Positions 1 through 8,305 of a stretch of 64,000 nucleotides of DNA are shown here, piece by piece. Position numbers and translations under genes: made by a program. This DNA is from Ruegeria arenilitoris (GTDB lineage Bacteria; Pseudomonadota; Alphaproteobacteria; Rhodobacterales; Rhodobacteraceae). The stretch is from positions 248,001-312,000 of the forward strand of contig NZ_WQHX01000004.1 in NCBI RefSeq assembly GCF_013035425.1. Direction: 5' to 3'. How positions within the stretch are numbered: the stretch's first letter is position 1; each line of letters opens with the position of its first letter. The notes beneath the pieces are model-generated. The model did no database searches, had not been told where the DNA came from, and was given only the letters and a program-made list of their open reading frames with translations.

Positions 1-864
1 GGTTACAACTTTGATCTGACGAAAGAGGATGCCCTGCACGCATACAACCGCCATTTGGTTAGTTATTTGCGCACTTACGAACGCATGGGCCTGCAGGCCA
101 TACCGATGCGCGCCGATTCTGGCCCAATAGGCGGCGACGATACACATGAATTTCTGGTGCTGGCCGACACAGGTGAGTCCGAGGTCTTCTACGACAGCGC
201 AGTCACAGACCTGACTTTTGGTGACCGCGAGATCGACTATGATTCTCGTGATCAGTGTCAGGCAATATTGGAAGAGTTTACCTCGAAATACGCTCGCACA
301 GATGAAACTCATGATGAGGCCTTGTTTAATGAGGTCCCTGAGGAACGCCGCCGGATTGCGCGAGGGATCGAAGTGGGACAGATCTTTTATTTTGGCACCA
401 AGTACTCTGAAGCGATGGGCGCGACGGTTCAGGGGCCGGACGGTAAGCCGTTACCGGTCCACATGGGTAGTCATGGGATTGGTGTTAGCCGTTTGGTCGG
501 CGCAATTATCGAGGCGAGCCATGACGACAAAGGTATAATCTGGCCAGAAGGCGTGACCCCATTTCATTGTGGGATTGTGAATCTGAAGCAAGGTGATGAT
601 GAAGCAGACACTGCTTGTGAATCGATCTACGACGCGTTGACCGCGTTGGGGTTGGAGCCGTTGTATGATGATCGCAATGAAAGGGCAGGGGGCAAATTCG
701 CAACGATGGATCTAATCGGTTTGCCCTGGCGGATCACCGTGGGCCCGCGCGGATTGAAAAACGGTGTCGTCGAACTAACCAGCCGCCGTACCGGTGAAAG
801 CGAAGAGCTTAGCCCCGAGGCAGCAGTAGCCAAGGTTGCTCAAATATACGCAAAAATTGCCTGA
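1..864 (+). CDS. proS: Prolyl-tRNA synthetase, C-terminal part (5' end outside window)
   Basis: The frame is open from base 1 and gives 287 residues to a TGA. Prolyl-tRNA synthetase charges tRNA-Pro with proline in the cytoplasm. Visible features are the class II motif 3 region ([10 protein letters not shown], about residue 160) and the C-terminal anticodon-binding domain with [13 protein letters not shown] and the VGPRGLKNG segment near the end. The short spacing suggests the compact ProRS form common in alphaproteobacteria, without the large editing insertion. It lies upstream of lolC and lolD in the same direction, an order I recall as common in Rhodobacterales. TTG or ATG codons inside the visible part are not starts, because homology continues upstream of them. 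Confidence 0.97.
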   Translation, partial: GYNFDLTKEDALHAYNRHLVSYLRTYERMGLQAIPMRADSGPIGGDDTHEFLVLADTGESEVFYDSAVTDLTFGDREIDYDSRDQCQAILEEFTSKYARTDETHDEALFNEVPEERRRIARGIEVGQIFYFGTKYSEAMGATVQGPDGKPLPVHMGSHGIGVSRLVGAIIEASHDDKGIIWPEGVTPFHCGIVNLKQGDDEADTACESIYDALTALGLEPLYDDRNERAGGKFATMDLIGLPWRITVGPRGLKNGVVELTSRRTGESEELSPEAAVAKVAQIYAKIA

Positions 865-893
865 TGCTAGGGCGGTTCAGTTCATAAATAATG

Positions 894-1253
894 TCAGGTG
901 TCGTTTTGTGTTGGCCGCGCGGCCAACACGTCACCGTCTGCTTCGCTGCCGCGAGCCACGACAATCGGGCGCCCCATGCGACGAACAAGCTCCCGGAATT
1001 CGAACCCCAAAAATCTTAGGCCGCAGACGCGTTCGTCAGTAGTTCGATCGGTTACGCAAAGAATTCCTTGACGGAACGCTAGCCGATAACCCTTCTGGGT
1101 CAGCAAGTCCGCCAGATTTCCCCAACTCGCCGCGCTGTCAAATATTGGGCGAATGGCCGCACGCAACAACGCTGCGGATTCGCAATCCAGTTCTGTTGTT
1201 GATTTTCGGGCCGGTATCGGGCCCTTCCCCCCTACGTTTTCTTGAATACTCAT
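894..1253 (-). CDS. Small conserved hypothetical protein
   Basis: This is a 119-residue protein of unknown function. I chose the ATG at 1253 (MSIQENVGGKG) because a G-rich Shine-Dalgarno-like stretch (GCGGGGGT) precedes it; the frame itself stays open upstream to an ATG at 1319. The second half is the more conserved-looking part: a KGYRLAFRQGILCVTD stretch and a CGLRFLGFEFRELVRRMGRP stretch rich in Leu, Arg and Gly. I see no signal peptide or membrane segment. It sits alone on the minus strand between proS and lolC, convergent to proS. Its 3' end contains a 22-base perfect palindrome (908-929). I do not recognise the family and assign no function. Confidence 0.6.
   Translation of the reverse strand: MSIQENVGGKGPIPARKSTTELDCESAALLRAAIRPIFDSAASWGNLADLLTQKGYRLAFRQGILCVTDRTTDERVCGLRFLGFEFRELVRRMGRPIVVARGSEADGDVLAARPTQNDT
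908..929. repeat. 22-bp perfect palindrome
   Basis: The sequence reads GTGTTGGCCGC followed directly by its reverse complement. It lies inside the 3' end of the minus-strand hypothetical gene and 44 bp after the proS stop. No U-run follows on either strand, so it is not a standard intrinsic terminator. It could still act as a bidirectional RNA hairpin or a protein site. Confidence 0.6.
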
Positions 1254-1636
1254 GAGCGACCCCCGCTCTGAAAATGTGTTCCCCCATGAAAGGGTGTCAA
1301 AGTTTCGAAAAATAAGCAAAACGTGGAATAAAATTGCTCAGTTAATGTTGCATTTAGAATTCAGTACCTCGCGAATTGCGCGCATTAACTTCATTACTGA
1401 AACAATAAGTCCTTGCCTGTGAAGGGGGTCACAACTTGGAGTATATTTTTTCCGGCAGTTTCTCGCCAATGGATAGAGCGGCGGCGATGAAGCTTAAAGT
1501 TGATTCGTTTCACAATAGATTCGGCTGAGGTTATGAGCCTGAGAACGTTAAATAGATTGCCAATAAATGATGATCGGCTTGACCATCCGATAAATTGCCG
1601 AAAGGGTCGCCACAGCATAAAACGCCCGGAGCCTGA
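1254..1636. other. Intergenic region upstream of lolC
   Basis: This stretch of about 380 bp holds no gene I can support. It separates the divergent minus-strand small gene from lolC, so promoters for both should be here. The sequence is relatively AT-rich around 1310-1380, but I cannot assign -35/-10 boxes with confidence. Confidence 0.5.
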
Positions 1637-2923
1637 ATGACCAAAACCCCTCCTCCTTTTGCGCCTTTCGAGTGGAAAATTGCTTGGCGATATCTTCGCG
1701 CCCGCCGCGCTGAAGGTGGTGTAAGCGTAATGACCTGGATTTCGCTGATCGGTATTACTTTGGCAGTATTTGCCTTAATCGCAACGCTGGCGGTGCGGTC
1801 GGGGTTTCGTTCCGAGTTCGTGGGCACGATTTTAGGTGCGAATGCGCATGTAACAGTCTACTCGTCTGGGGAAATCGACGCACAGGGCCGCGTTGACCGG
1901 ACCATCGCCGACTATGACGACATGGCGGCACGGATCGCCCAGGTTTCGGGTGTTGCGCGCACAGCGCCGTTGGTCAAAGGGCAAGTACTTTTAACAAAGC
2001 GCGAACGAAGTACCGGCGTCGAAGTGTTCGGTATTCGTGCTGACGACCTGCTTACTCTTCCCGGAATCGCTGATAGCGATAAGGCGATAGGGGATCTTTC
2101 GCAGTTCGCGGAAGGCGTCGCGATCGGCTCGGGCGTTGCACGTGCAATCGGTGCCACGGTCGGCGACAAAATCAAGATGACCTCGCCCAATGGGGTGAAG
2201 ACGGCTTTTGGAACATCCCCGCGGGTAAATGCATACGACGTGGTCTATGTGTTTTCTTCTGGTCGTTATGACATCGACCGGACACGGCTTTACATGCCGT
2301 TTGAAGAGGCGCAGAGCTTTTTTAACCGCGAAGGCGCCGCGGACGAGATCGAGGTCATGGTGGAACAGCCAGAGAACATGAACCCTGTGCTGATACCGAT
2401 CCTCGAGGCCGCAGGAGGCCGATCACGGGTATGGACCTGGCAAGATGCTTCGGGTGGATTTCTCAGGGCGCTTGAGGTCGAAGACAATGTGATGTTCATC
2501 ATTTTGTCGATCCTCGTTTTGATCGCCGCGATGAACATCGTGTCGGGGCTCATTATGTTGGTAAAAAACAAGGGGCGGGACATTGGCATATTACGAACCA
2601 TAGGATTGAGCGAGGGCTCGGTTCTGCGCGTGTTTTTTATCTGCGGTGCGTTCACCGGAATTATCGGTACTGCGATGGGCGTAGTCCTCGGGTGTCTTTT
2701 TGCGCTTTACATCGATCCTATCTTTTCTTTCGTAAACTATGCGATGGGCGGTGGTGTATGGGACCCTGCCATCCGAGGAATCTATGCGTTGCCTGCCGAA
2801 CTGCATCTTTCAGATGTGCTTAAGGCCGTCGCCCTGTCTCTTGGATTGTCCTTTTTCGTGACATATTTCCCGGCCCGCCGCGCAGCTCGGCTAAATCCGG
2901 TTGAGGCGCTGCGCTATGAATGA
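1637..2923 (+). CDS. lolC: Lipoprotein-releasing ABC transporter permease LolC/LolE type
   Basis: This 428-residue inner-membrane permease releases mature lipoproteins from the inner membrane to LolA, together with LolD. The architecture is an N-terminal transmembrane helix (about residues 31-52), a large periplasmic domain, then three helices near residues 280-310, 330-360 and 390-415 with the family segment [10 protein letters not shown]. The C-terminus NPVEALRYE is typical. The ATG at 1637 has GGAG about 6 bases upstream. It overlaps lolD by 8 bp (ATGAATGA), so the two are translationally coupled. As in many alphaproteobacteria only one permease gene is present, so it probably forms a homodimer. 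Confidence 0.93.
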   Translation: MTKTPPPFAPFEWKIAWRYLRARRAEGGVSVMTWISLIGITLAVFALIATLAVRSGFRSEFVGTILGANAHVTVYSSGEIDAQGRVDRTIADYDDMAARIAQVSGVARTAPLVKGQVLLTKRERSTGVEVFGIRADDLLTLPGIADSDKAIGDLSQFAEGVAIGSGVARAIGATVGDKIKMTSPNGVKTAFGTSPRVNAYDVVYVFSSGRYDIDRTRLYMPFEEAQSFFNREGAADEIEVMVEQPENMNPVLIPILEAAGGRSRVWTWQDASGGFLRALEVEDNVMFIILSILVLIAAMNIVSGLIMLVKNKGRDIGILRTIGLSEGSVLRVFFICGAFTGIIGTAMGVVLGCLFALYIDPIFSFVNYAMGGGVWDPAIRGIYALPAELHLSDVLKAVALSLGLSFFVTYFPARRAARLNPVEALRYE

Positions 2924-3602
2924 TGTCACTCTAAGGTTGCAGGGTCTCAGCAAAACCTATCTCAAAGGAACACCCGGCGAAATTGAGGTATTGCGCGGAG
3001 CCGATCTGGAACTGCGTGCCGGAGAGGCGGTTGCGCTGGTAGCGCCATCCGGAGCCGGAAAATCCACTTTGCTGCATATTGCAGGGTTGCTGGACGTACC
3101 GGACACGGGCACGGTTCAGATTGCCGGGCAAGAGGCGACTGGTAAAAGAGATCGCACTCGTACAGCGATCAGGCGTAAGGATGTCGGATTCGTTTACCAG
3201 TTCCACCACCTGTTGCCAGAGTTTACAGCCCTTGAAAATATTGTCCTGCCTCAACTGGCCAACGGCGTGGCACAAACGGCTGCGAATGAGCGCGCACTGA
3301 AACTGTTGGAGCGGGTAGGCATAGCCCAACGTGCCAATCATCGCCCTGCCGCCCTGTCGGGTGGGGAACAGCAGCGAGTGGCGTTCTGCCGCGCGCTGGC
3401 GAACGAGCCGCGTGTATTGCTGGCGGACGAACCCACCGGAAATCTTGATCCTGAAACCTCCGATCAGGTTTTTGATGTCTTGATGAATCTTGTACACGAA
3501 GCAGGCCTGTCCGCCCTCATCGCAACACACAACCTTGAGCTTGCGGCGCGAATGGACCGAACGGTGCGTTTGGACAGTGGAGTGATTAAGCCAGCTGTGT
3601 GA
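2916..3602 (+). CDS. lolD: Lipoprotein-releasing ABC transporter ATPase
   Basis: This 228-residue ATPase powers lipoprotein release with LolC. The Walker A motif is at residues 44-51 (APSGAGKS, with Ala replacing the usual first Gly). The family signature [15 protein letters not shown] and Walker [12 protein letters not shown] follow, and the switch His is in IATHNLE. I chose the ATG at 2916 ([10 protein letters not shown]), which overlaps the lolC stop; a start at 2901 would add only MRRCA. Its 3' end overlaps the convergent gene at 3586 by 17 bp. Confidence 0.93.
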   Translation: MNDVTLRLQGLSKTYLKGTPGEIEVLRGADLELRAGEAVALVAPSGAGKSTLLHIAGLLDVPDTGTVQIAGQEATGKRDRTRTAIRRKDVGFVYQFHHLLPEFTALENIVLPQLANGVAQTAANERALKLLERVGIAQRANHRPAALSGGEQQRVAFCRALANEPRVLLADEPTGNLDPETSDQVFDVLMNLVHEAGLSALIATHNLELAARMDRTVRLDSGVIKPAV

Positions 3603-4023
3603 TCGCGACGCCAATGGTCATCAGGGTGATACCTCCTGCACGTATCCAAGTGAGCGACGTTACCTGAGCGCCAAATAAACCGAAATGATCAATTACAGCT
3701 GTACTGATTAATTGTCCGACCAACACTAAGAACACCGCGTTTCCGACCCCGAAATGAGGCGCGACATGGGTGATGGCCAGCACGTAGAAAGCAACTAATA
3801 CACCTCCCAGAAACAGATGTTTTGGAACCTTTGCCGCCTTGGCGAATGCGTGGTCGGCTGGCAGTACGAGCAGAACGATCACAGAGGCGGTAAGTGCGAC
3901 GGCAAACAGGATTACAGCCGCCGCATTGGGCGACCCGATCATTTTTCCAAGGGTAGCGTTCAGCGCAGCGAGAATTGGAACACCAATTCCAGCCGCTAGC
4001 ATGATCGCCGCGTAATGTGCCAT
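3586..4023 (-). CDS. DMT-type small membrane protein (DUF606/YdcZ family)
   Basis: This 145-residue protein has about five hydrophobic helices spread over its whole length and matches the DUF606/YdcZ group of the drug/metabolite transporter superfamily. Family hallmarks are an N-terminal helix with [17 protein letters not shown] and later [24 protein letters not shown]. The ATG at 4023 ([12 protein letters not shown]) is preceded by AGAGG at a suitable distance; upstream in-frame ATGs at 4062 and 4098 would add a non-hydrophobic leader. Substrate is unknown. It is divergent from the cytochrome c gene and convergent with lolD. Confidence 0.8.
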   Translation of the reverse strand: MAHYAAIMLAAGIGVPILAALNATLGKMIGSPNAAAVILFAVALTASVIVLLVLPADHAFAKAAKVPKHLFLGGVLVAFYVLAITHVAPHFGVGNAVFLVLVGQLISTAVIDHFGLFGAQVTSLTWIRAGGITLMTIGVAITQLA

Positions 4024-4119
4024 GTGTTGAACCTCTGCGCTGATCTCGTTGATCTGGATCATTGCGGTATCGCCTCTGTCGGGCAAGCTTGAACTCATCT
4101 AATTTTGTTGGAGGAAATT

Positions 4120-4530
4120 ATGGCAGGTTGGATAGGTAAAATTTTTGCCTTAGCAGCAGCGCTTACGATATCTGTGCCAGCGTGGTCGCAGGACGCAGAA
4201 TCTGGGGAAGAAATCTATATGAATTATTGCGCGACCTGTCATGGGCTGGACGCAATAGGAAATGGGCCAATGGCCGGAGTGCTGGTTATACAACCTACCA
4301 ATCTGACAAAGTTGGTAACTTCGGGCGGTGAATTTCCCACAGAGCGGGTTGTCGCGCGCATCGACGGGCAAGAACCTTTAGTCAGCCATGGTAGCCCAAT
4401 GCCGGTTTATGGTCCGTTTTTTGAGGGCCGGGACACCACAATCAAAACAGACTCCGGGCAATCTATACCGACTAGCAAACCGATTGCCGATTTAATTGCA
4501 TACCTCAAGACACTGCAAGGCGAACAGTAA
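4120..4530 (+). CDS. Exported c-type cytochrome
   Basis: This 136-residue periplasmic protein has a signal peptide (about residues 1-24, cleavage after VPAWS) and one heme-binding CATCH motif near residue 38, followed by a single-domain class I cytochrome fold. A late Met in HGSPMPVYG is a plausible axial ligand. The ATG at 4120 has a GAGGA Shine-Dalgarno 5 bases upstream, preferred over a start at 4105. No oxidase or dehydrogenase partner is adjacent, so its redox partner cannot be inferred. It ends 3 bp before the convergent lipoprotein gene. Confidence 0.85.
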   Translation: MAGWIGKIFALAAALTISVPAWSQDAESGEEIYMNYCATCHGLDAIGNGPMAGVLVIQPTNLTKLVTSGGEFPTERVVARIDGQEPLVSHGSPMPVYGPFFEGRDTTIKTDSGQSIPTSKPIADLIAYLKTLQGEQ

Positions 4531-4532
4531 AG

Positions 4533-5219
4533 TCAGCGACAAATACCGTCGATCTCGGCACCATCCCACGGAAGCAGGACGTCGCTTTCTCTGCGCCCGT
4601 TGGGGAGAGATGCGAGGTCAAAATGCGGTTGGAGCATGTCGTGCAGCCGCTGCGTGCGAGGTGCACCAGGGTCAAGCGCACGGCAGCATACATATTCTTC
4701 GACAATCGATCCTTGCTGTTCGTAGCCATATGCCAAGAAATCCGGGGATGTATCGAGGTCAAATAAATAGGGATCGGATTGGCGCCCATGTTCGGCAGCA
4801 GCTCGTAAAGGGTGATAACCGGTTGTCTCTCGATTTTGCCACTGCCAGACATGTGTCAATTCGTGCGCAAGTAGCATTGCGGCGATCAAGTTCACCCTGT
4901 CGGGATATTTGGACATGTAATCGTCCAGATACCAGTCTTTGGTGAAATAAACGCGGTTAAAAAGTGCGACAGCCGCTGGTCTGCCCGTTACGGTCTCAGT
5001 TTTAACGGGTGGAAGTATTAGTTCGCGACAAGCCAACCGTGGCCGCGCCTTGCGGGTATAGGTGACTGCGGCAACCGGAGCACCTTCGACTAGTCTAACC
5101 CGGTCCAAGTCGAGCGTGTTTCCTTGGATGTTGCTCGCAAATGCTCGTTCCTGCTCGGTCAGTTGGCGACCGCAGGACGCGAAAAAACAAAGTACAATAA
5201 TTAGAAAGAGGCGCACCAT
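4533..5219 (-). CDS. Putative lipoprotein with HEXXH zinc-protease-like motif
   Basis: This 228-residue protein begins with a hydrophobic signal ending in the lipobox FASC (Cys16), so it should be lipid-anchored. HELTH at residues 119-123 followed by VWQW is a zinc-metallopeptidase-type motif; the Glu pair in IVEEYV about 50 residues later could supply a third ligand. It resembles domains described as DUF4157-like that carry HELxHxxQ. Whether it has protease activity is not known. It is convergent with the cytochrome c gene and upstream of the glycosylase-like gene only by chromosomal order. Confidence 0.7.
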   Translation of the reverse strand: MVRLFLIIVLCFFASCGRQLTEQERAFASNIQGNTLDLDRVRLVEGAPVAAVTYTRKARPRLACRELILPPVKTETVTGRPAAVALFNRVYFTKDWYLDDYMSKYPDRVNLIAAMLLAHELTHVWQWQNRETTGYHPLRAAAEHGRQSDPYLFDLDTSPDFLAYGYEQQGSIVEEYVCCRALDPGAPRTQRLHDMLQPHFDLASLPNGRRESDVLLPWDGAEIDGICR

Positions 5220-5261
5220 ATCTTAGACCGTAATGCTCAAGGCAGGGGCTGCAAGCTGTTT

Positions 5262-5924
5262 TCAAAGGCTCATAGCTAAAACCCGGCTAACTTCTGTCAA
5301 CGAACGACCCGACTGATCCATCCACGAGTTGAAAGCCCTCTGAACTGCCGCCATCGCCTTTTTCGAAGTCGCCGGTTTGTCAATCACGCCTTCTGCAATC
5401 AGTCGCGAAGTCACATCTCGGGACAGAATGAAACTGTCACGTCCTGCAAAACGCATCGCGTACTGCGCTGATGCTCCACCCAAACGCGATCCGCGTTTGC
5501 CAAGCATCTCTAGCAATCCGGCGAAATCAGTCGACGGCCAGCCGCCCAGTACTTGACCGACCCCACCTTCATGGCGCAGTTCCAGCAGAAAGGTTGCGTT
5601 ATCACGGACCGCCTCTATCTTGATCCCGTTGCGTACAATACGCGTGTCTTGCAATAGCGCGTCGAATTTTTCGTCATCCATGAAGGCGCAGCGCCCCACG
5701 TCGAACCCATCAAACGCGGTCTCGAACCCGTCCCACTTGGATTCGATAACTTTCCAGTTGAACCCAGCCTGAAAGATCGTCTTTGTAATTGTTGCAAGCC
5801 AACGGTCGTCCGGCATGGCGACCAGTTCGGCCAAGGGCTTTGGCTTGTCTAACTTACTTTCCAATGCGTCCGAGCCGCCGTGACGGTTTGCGGCCAATTT
5901 GTAAATATCATCAAAATGAAGCAT
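5262..5924 (-). CDS. DNA-3-methyladenine glycosylase I family protein
   Basis: This 220-residue protein belongs to the TagI (adenine glycosylase) family, which excises 3-methyladenine from alkylated DNA. The FQAGFNWKVIESKW segment with a following FxxFD is the family core. It is a divergent family member, so the exact substrate is uncertain. The ATG at 5924 (MLHFDDIYKL) has a strong AAGGAGGG Shine-Dalgarno 8 bases upstream, which rules against the ORF start at 5966. No other repair gene is next to it. Confidence 0.75.
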   Translation of the reverse strand: MLHFDDIYKLAANRHGGSDALESKLDKPKPLAELVAMPDDRWLATITKTIFQAGFNWKVIESKWDGFETAFDGFDVGRCAFMDDEKFDALLQDTRIVRNGIKIEAVRDNATFLLELRHEGGVGQVLGGWPSTDFAGLLEMLGKRGSRLGGASAQYAMRFAGRDSFILSRDVTSRLIAEGVIDKPATSKKAMAAVQRAFNSWMDQSGRSLTEVSRVLAMSL

Positions 5925-6047
5925 GTCTCGTACCCTCCTTGCATCAAGTGTTGCCATTTTGTTCACGTATGCAAGTTCCTATTTCCTGTTTAGCCCGGGA
6001 ACTAAGGTGTCGCTTGTTTTATCGAACCACAGACCCGCACTTTTGTA

Positions 6048-6061
6048 ATTGACTGGTCAAT
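6048..6061. promoter_or_regulatory. Candidate operator palindrome ATTGAC-TG-GTCAAT
   Basis: This is a perfect 6+6 inverted repeat with a 2-bp centre, followed by a further CAATTT. A related half-site ATTGACCAG lies at 6088-6096. The pattern resembles operators of TetR-family repressors such as BetI, which control choline/betaine genes, but no regulator gene is present in the window. Confidence 0.45.
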
Positions 6062-6139
6062 CAATTTCCCGCAGTCTAGCGCCGTTAATTGACCAGAAGC
6101 TTTGGGCGATGTTCTTATGAGTGGGGGTGTTTCGCTGGA

Positions 6140-6151
6140 TTGATCGATCAA
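6140..6151. promoter_or_regulatory. Candidate operator palindrome TTGATCGATCAA
   Basis: This is a perfect 12-bp palindrome preceded by GGA, so it shares ATTGA...TCAA with the site at 6048-6061. Its centre is 91 bp from that one. It lies about 140 bp upstream of the ABC operon start codon. Confidence 0.45.
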
Positions 6152-6291
6152 CAAATTCGATAACACCGTTATGTGCACTCTTTTGCATCCGAACTAACTC
6201 GTGCATTCTGCTTTACAGTTTCTGCAAGTGAAGCCATTGGGGCGAACAATTCGCCACATGGGGCAATCAAAAAAGACAGGGAGAATATTCC

Positions 6292-7242
6292 ATGAAAAAA
6301 CTTGGTGTAAGCCTTTTAGCAATGACTGTGGCAAGCACTGCTGCAGCAGCGGATATGGGCGCCGTCGATGAACCGATCAAACTGGCGATCAATGAATGGA
6401 CCGGTCAACATATCTCGACCCATGTAGCGGGTGAGATGCTCAAGGCTGCAGGATATAACGTCGAATATGTTACTGCGGGCTATATGAATATGTACCAGGC
6501 CATGTCCGATGGTGAAGTCCACGGCGCCATGGAAATCTGGTCGTCAAACGTTTCGGACGATTATGCGAAAAAAGTTGATGCAGGCGGCGTTGTTGAACTG
6601 GGTGATTTGGGTCTGGATGCCAAGGAAGGCATCGCATATCCCGCGCATGTAGCCGAACTTTGCCCGGGTTTGCCAGCTTGGGAAGCGTTGAATGAATGCG
6701 CGCAAGTTTTTGCTACCGCCGACACGCTGCCAGGCGGTCGTTTGGTTGACTATCCGGCTGACTGGGGTACCCCAGGTGCGGATCGCATGACCGGGCTCGA
6801 TCTGCCTTTCAAGGCTGTTCCAGCGGGCTCCGAAGGTGCATTGATCGCGGAACTCCGCGCGTCGACCGAGCGGAAATCTCCCCTTCTGATTACCTTTTGG
6901 CAACCACATTGGGCAATGTCTGCATATGATGTTCAGTTCGTCGACCTGCCGGTGGGTGAAGAGGCCTGCTTTAATGATCCTGCATGGGGACCGAACCCCA
7001 ATGCTGTGAATGACTGTGACTTCGCACCTTCACGCATTTTCAAAGCAGGTTGGAGCGGAATAGCTGACAAATGGCCAGCTGCTTATGAAATCCTGTCGAA
7101 CTATCAACTGGCAGTCGAAGATCAGCAGCCTATGATGGGTGCAATTGACGTTGACGGTGGATCCGTCGAAGAGGTTGTTGCCGCTTGGATGGCCGAAAAT
7201 GAAGATAAATGGCGTCCGGTCGTAGACGCGGCAACGCAGTGA
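6292..7242 (+). CDS. Quaternary-amine/TMAO-type ABC transporter, periplasmic binding protein
   Basis: This 316-residue exported binding protein (signal peptide about residues 1-20, cleaved near AAAA-DMG) belongs to the OpuAC/ProX family. These proteins bind glycine betaine, choline, TMAO or related ammonium compounds in an aromatic cage. Tryptophans that could form the cage are in NEWTGQHI, MEIWSSNV, FWQPHWAM and AGWSG. Several Cys pairs (AELCPG/NECAQ and EACFND/NDCDFA) suggest disulfides. It is the first gene of an operon with ATPase and permease. The gene set resembles the roseobacter TMAO system tmoXWV, but I cannot separate it from betaine or choline systems by eye. Confidence 0.85.
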   Translation: MKKLGVSLLAMTVASTAAAADMGAVDEPIKLAINEWTGQHISTHVAGEMLKAAGYNVEYVTAGYMNMYQAMSDGEVHGAMEIWSSNVSDDYAKKVDAGGVVELGDLGLDAKEGIAYPAHVAELCPGLPAWEALNECAQVFATADTLPGGRLVDYPADWGTPGADRMTGLDLPFKAVPAGSEGALIAELRASTERKSPLLITFWQPHWAMSAYDVQFVDLPVGEEACFNDPAWGPNPNAVNDCDFAPSRIFKAGWSGIADKWPAAYEILSNYQLAVEDQQPMMGAIDVDGGSVEEVVAAWMAENEDKWRPVVDAATQ

Positions 7243-7252
7243 GTTCACTTAA

Positions 7253-8305
7253 GTGACTGACACGAATACGCCAGCTATTGCCTGCCGGAATCTCTGGCAG
7301 GTTTTTGGCCAAGGCGCTGAAAAAGCCCTGACCGAAGCGCTGTCTCGGTCAGGGGATGATGCGGATCAGGCCGCAGCTGACCTGCGCGATGCAGGTTTCA
7401 TACCCGCCGTGCAAGATGCCAACTTTGAAGTCCGCGACGGCGAGTTATTCGTCATCATGGGGCTCAGTGGTTCAGGAAAATCCACTCTTATCCGCTGTAT
7501 CTCTCAGCTTTTGCCGGGAACAGGCGGCGAAATCCGTGTAGAGGGTGAGAACGTGGTAGGCGCCTCGAAGAAGGCGCTGACCGATCTTCGGCGGAAAAAG
7601 CTTGGGATGGTGTTTCAACACTTTGGCTTGTTTCCACACATGACCGTTGCCGAAAACGTAGCGTATCCCCTGCGGGTTCAGGGTGTGGGCCGCAAGGAAC
7701 GTCTTGCCCGCGCTCAAGAAGTCATTTCTCTCGTCGGCCTCGAGGGGCGCGAAGATAGTTTCCCTCGGCAGCTTTCTGGTGGTCAGCGTCAGCGCGTGGG
7801 CATCGCACGCTCTTTGGCTGTGAACCCAGACATCTGGTTTCTGGATGAGCCTTTTTCGGCGCTTGACCCGCTGATCCGCCGCCAGTTGCAGGATGAATTT
7901 CTGCGCATTCAGGCGACCTTGAAAAAATCCATTGTTTTCATAACGCATGACATCGCCGAAGCGCTAAAGCTGGCTGACCGAATAGCCATCATGCGCGATG
8001 GAAAAATTGTTCAAATTGGTACGCCATCAGACATAGTTCTGCGCCCAGTAGACGACTATGTGCGTGAGTTTTCCAAGGACGTGGCAAAGGGCCAACACGC
8101 CAAAGTTGGGTCAGTTATGCGCGACAGAGGCAGTGAAACGGGCCCCGATGATCCGGGTTTGACCACAGCGATGACGCTTGACGCGGCGTTGGCGCACTGC
8201 ATGGAACTTTACGAACCCGTTCCGGTCAGGGATGACACTGGCAAAGTTGTTGGTACGGTACATCCGTCTGATTTAGCCGCTGCTTTGCAAGTGGACGAAA
8301 CATGA
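7253..8305 (+). CDS. Quaternary-amine/TMAO-type ABC transporter, ATPase
   Basis: This 350-residue ATPase of the ProV/OpuAA subfamily energises uptake. It carries the subfamily's N-terminal extension of about 55 residues before the core. Walker A GLSGSGKST lies near residues 70-78, the signature is LSGGQRQRVGIARSL and Walker B IWFLDEPFSALD. The Gln loop is VFQHFGLF and the switch His is in FITHDIAEA. The C-terminal 80 residues are a single regulatory CBS-like segment (ending in TVHPSDLAAAL) rather than two full CBS domains. The start is GTG at 7253, 10 bp after the binding-protein stop; no ATG fits. Its stop overlaps the permease ATG by 4 bp. Confidence 0.9.
   Translation: MTDTNTPAIACRNLWQVFGQGAEKALTEALSRSGDDADQAAADLRDAGFIPAVQDANFEVRDGELFVIMGLSGSGKSTLIRCISQLLPGTGGEIRVEGENVVGASKKALTDLRRKKLGMVFQHFGLFPHMTVAENVAYPLRVQGVGRKERLARAQEVISLVGLEGREDSFPRQLSGGQRQRVGIARSLAVNPDIWFLDEPFSALDPLIRRQLQDEFLRIQATLKKSIVFITHDIAEALKLADRIAIMRDGKIVQIGTPSDIVLRPVDDYVREFSKDVAKGQHAKVGSVMRDRGSETGPDDPGLTTAMTLDAALAHCMELYEPVPVRDDTGKVVGTVHPSDLAAALQVDET

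Larger units (their letters stand above)
5925..6291. other. Divergent regulatory region upstream of the betaine-type ABC operon
   Basis: There is no gene in these roughly 370 bp. The region lies between the divergent glycosylase-like gene and the ABC operon and contains at least two TTGA...TCAA palindromes and one related half-site, listed separately. A good Shine-Dalgarno (GGGAGAA) precedes the binding-protein ATG at 6292. Confidence 0.6.

Noticed and set aside
2931..3614. 227-codon minus-strand ORF antisense to lolD
   Set aside because: It lies fully opposite a clear ABC ATPase gene, has no family features and no ribosome site.
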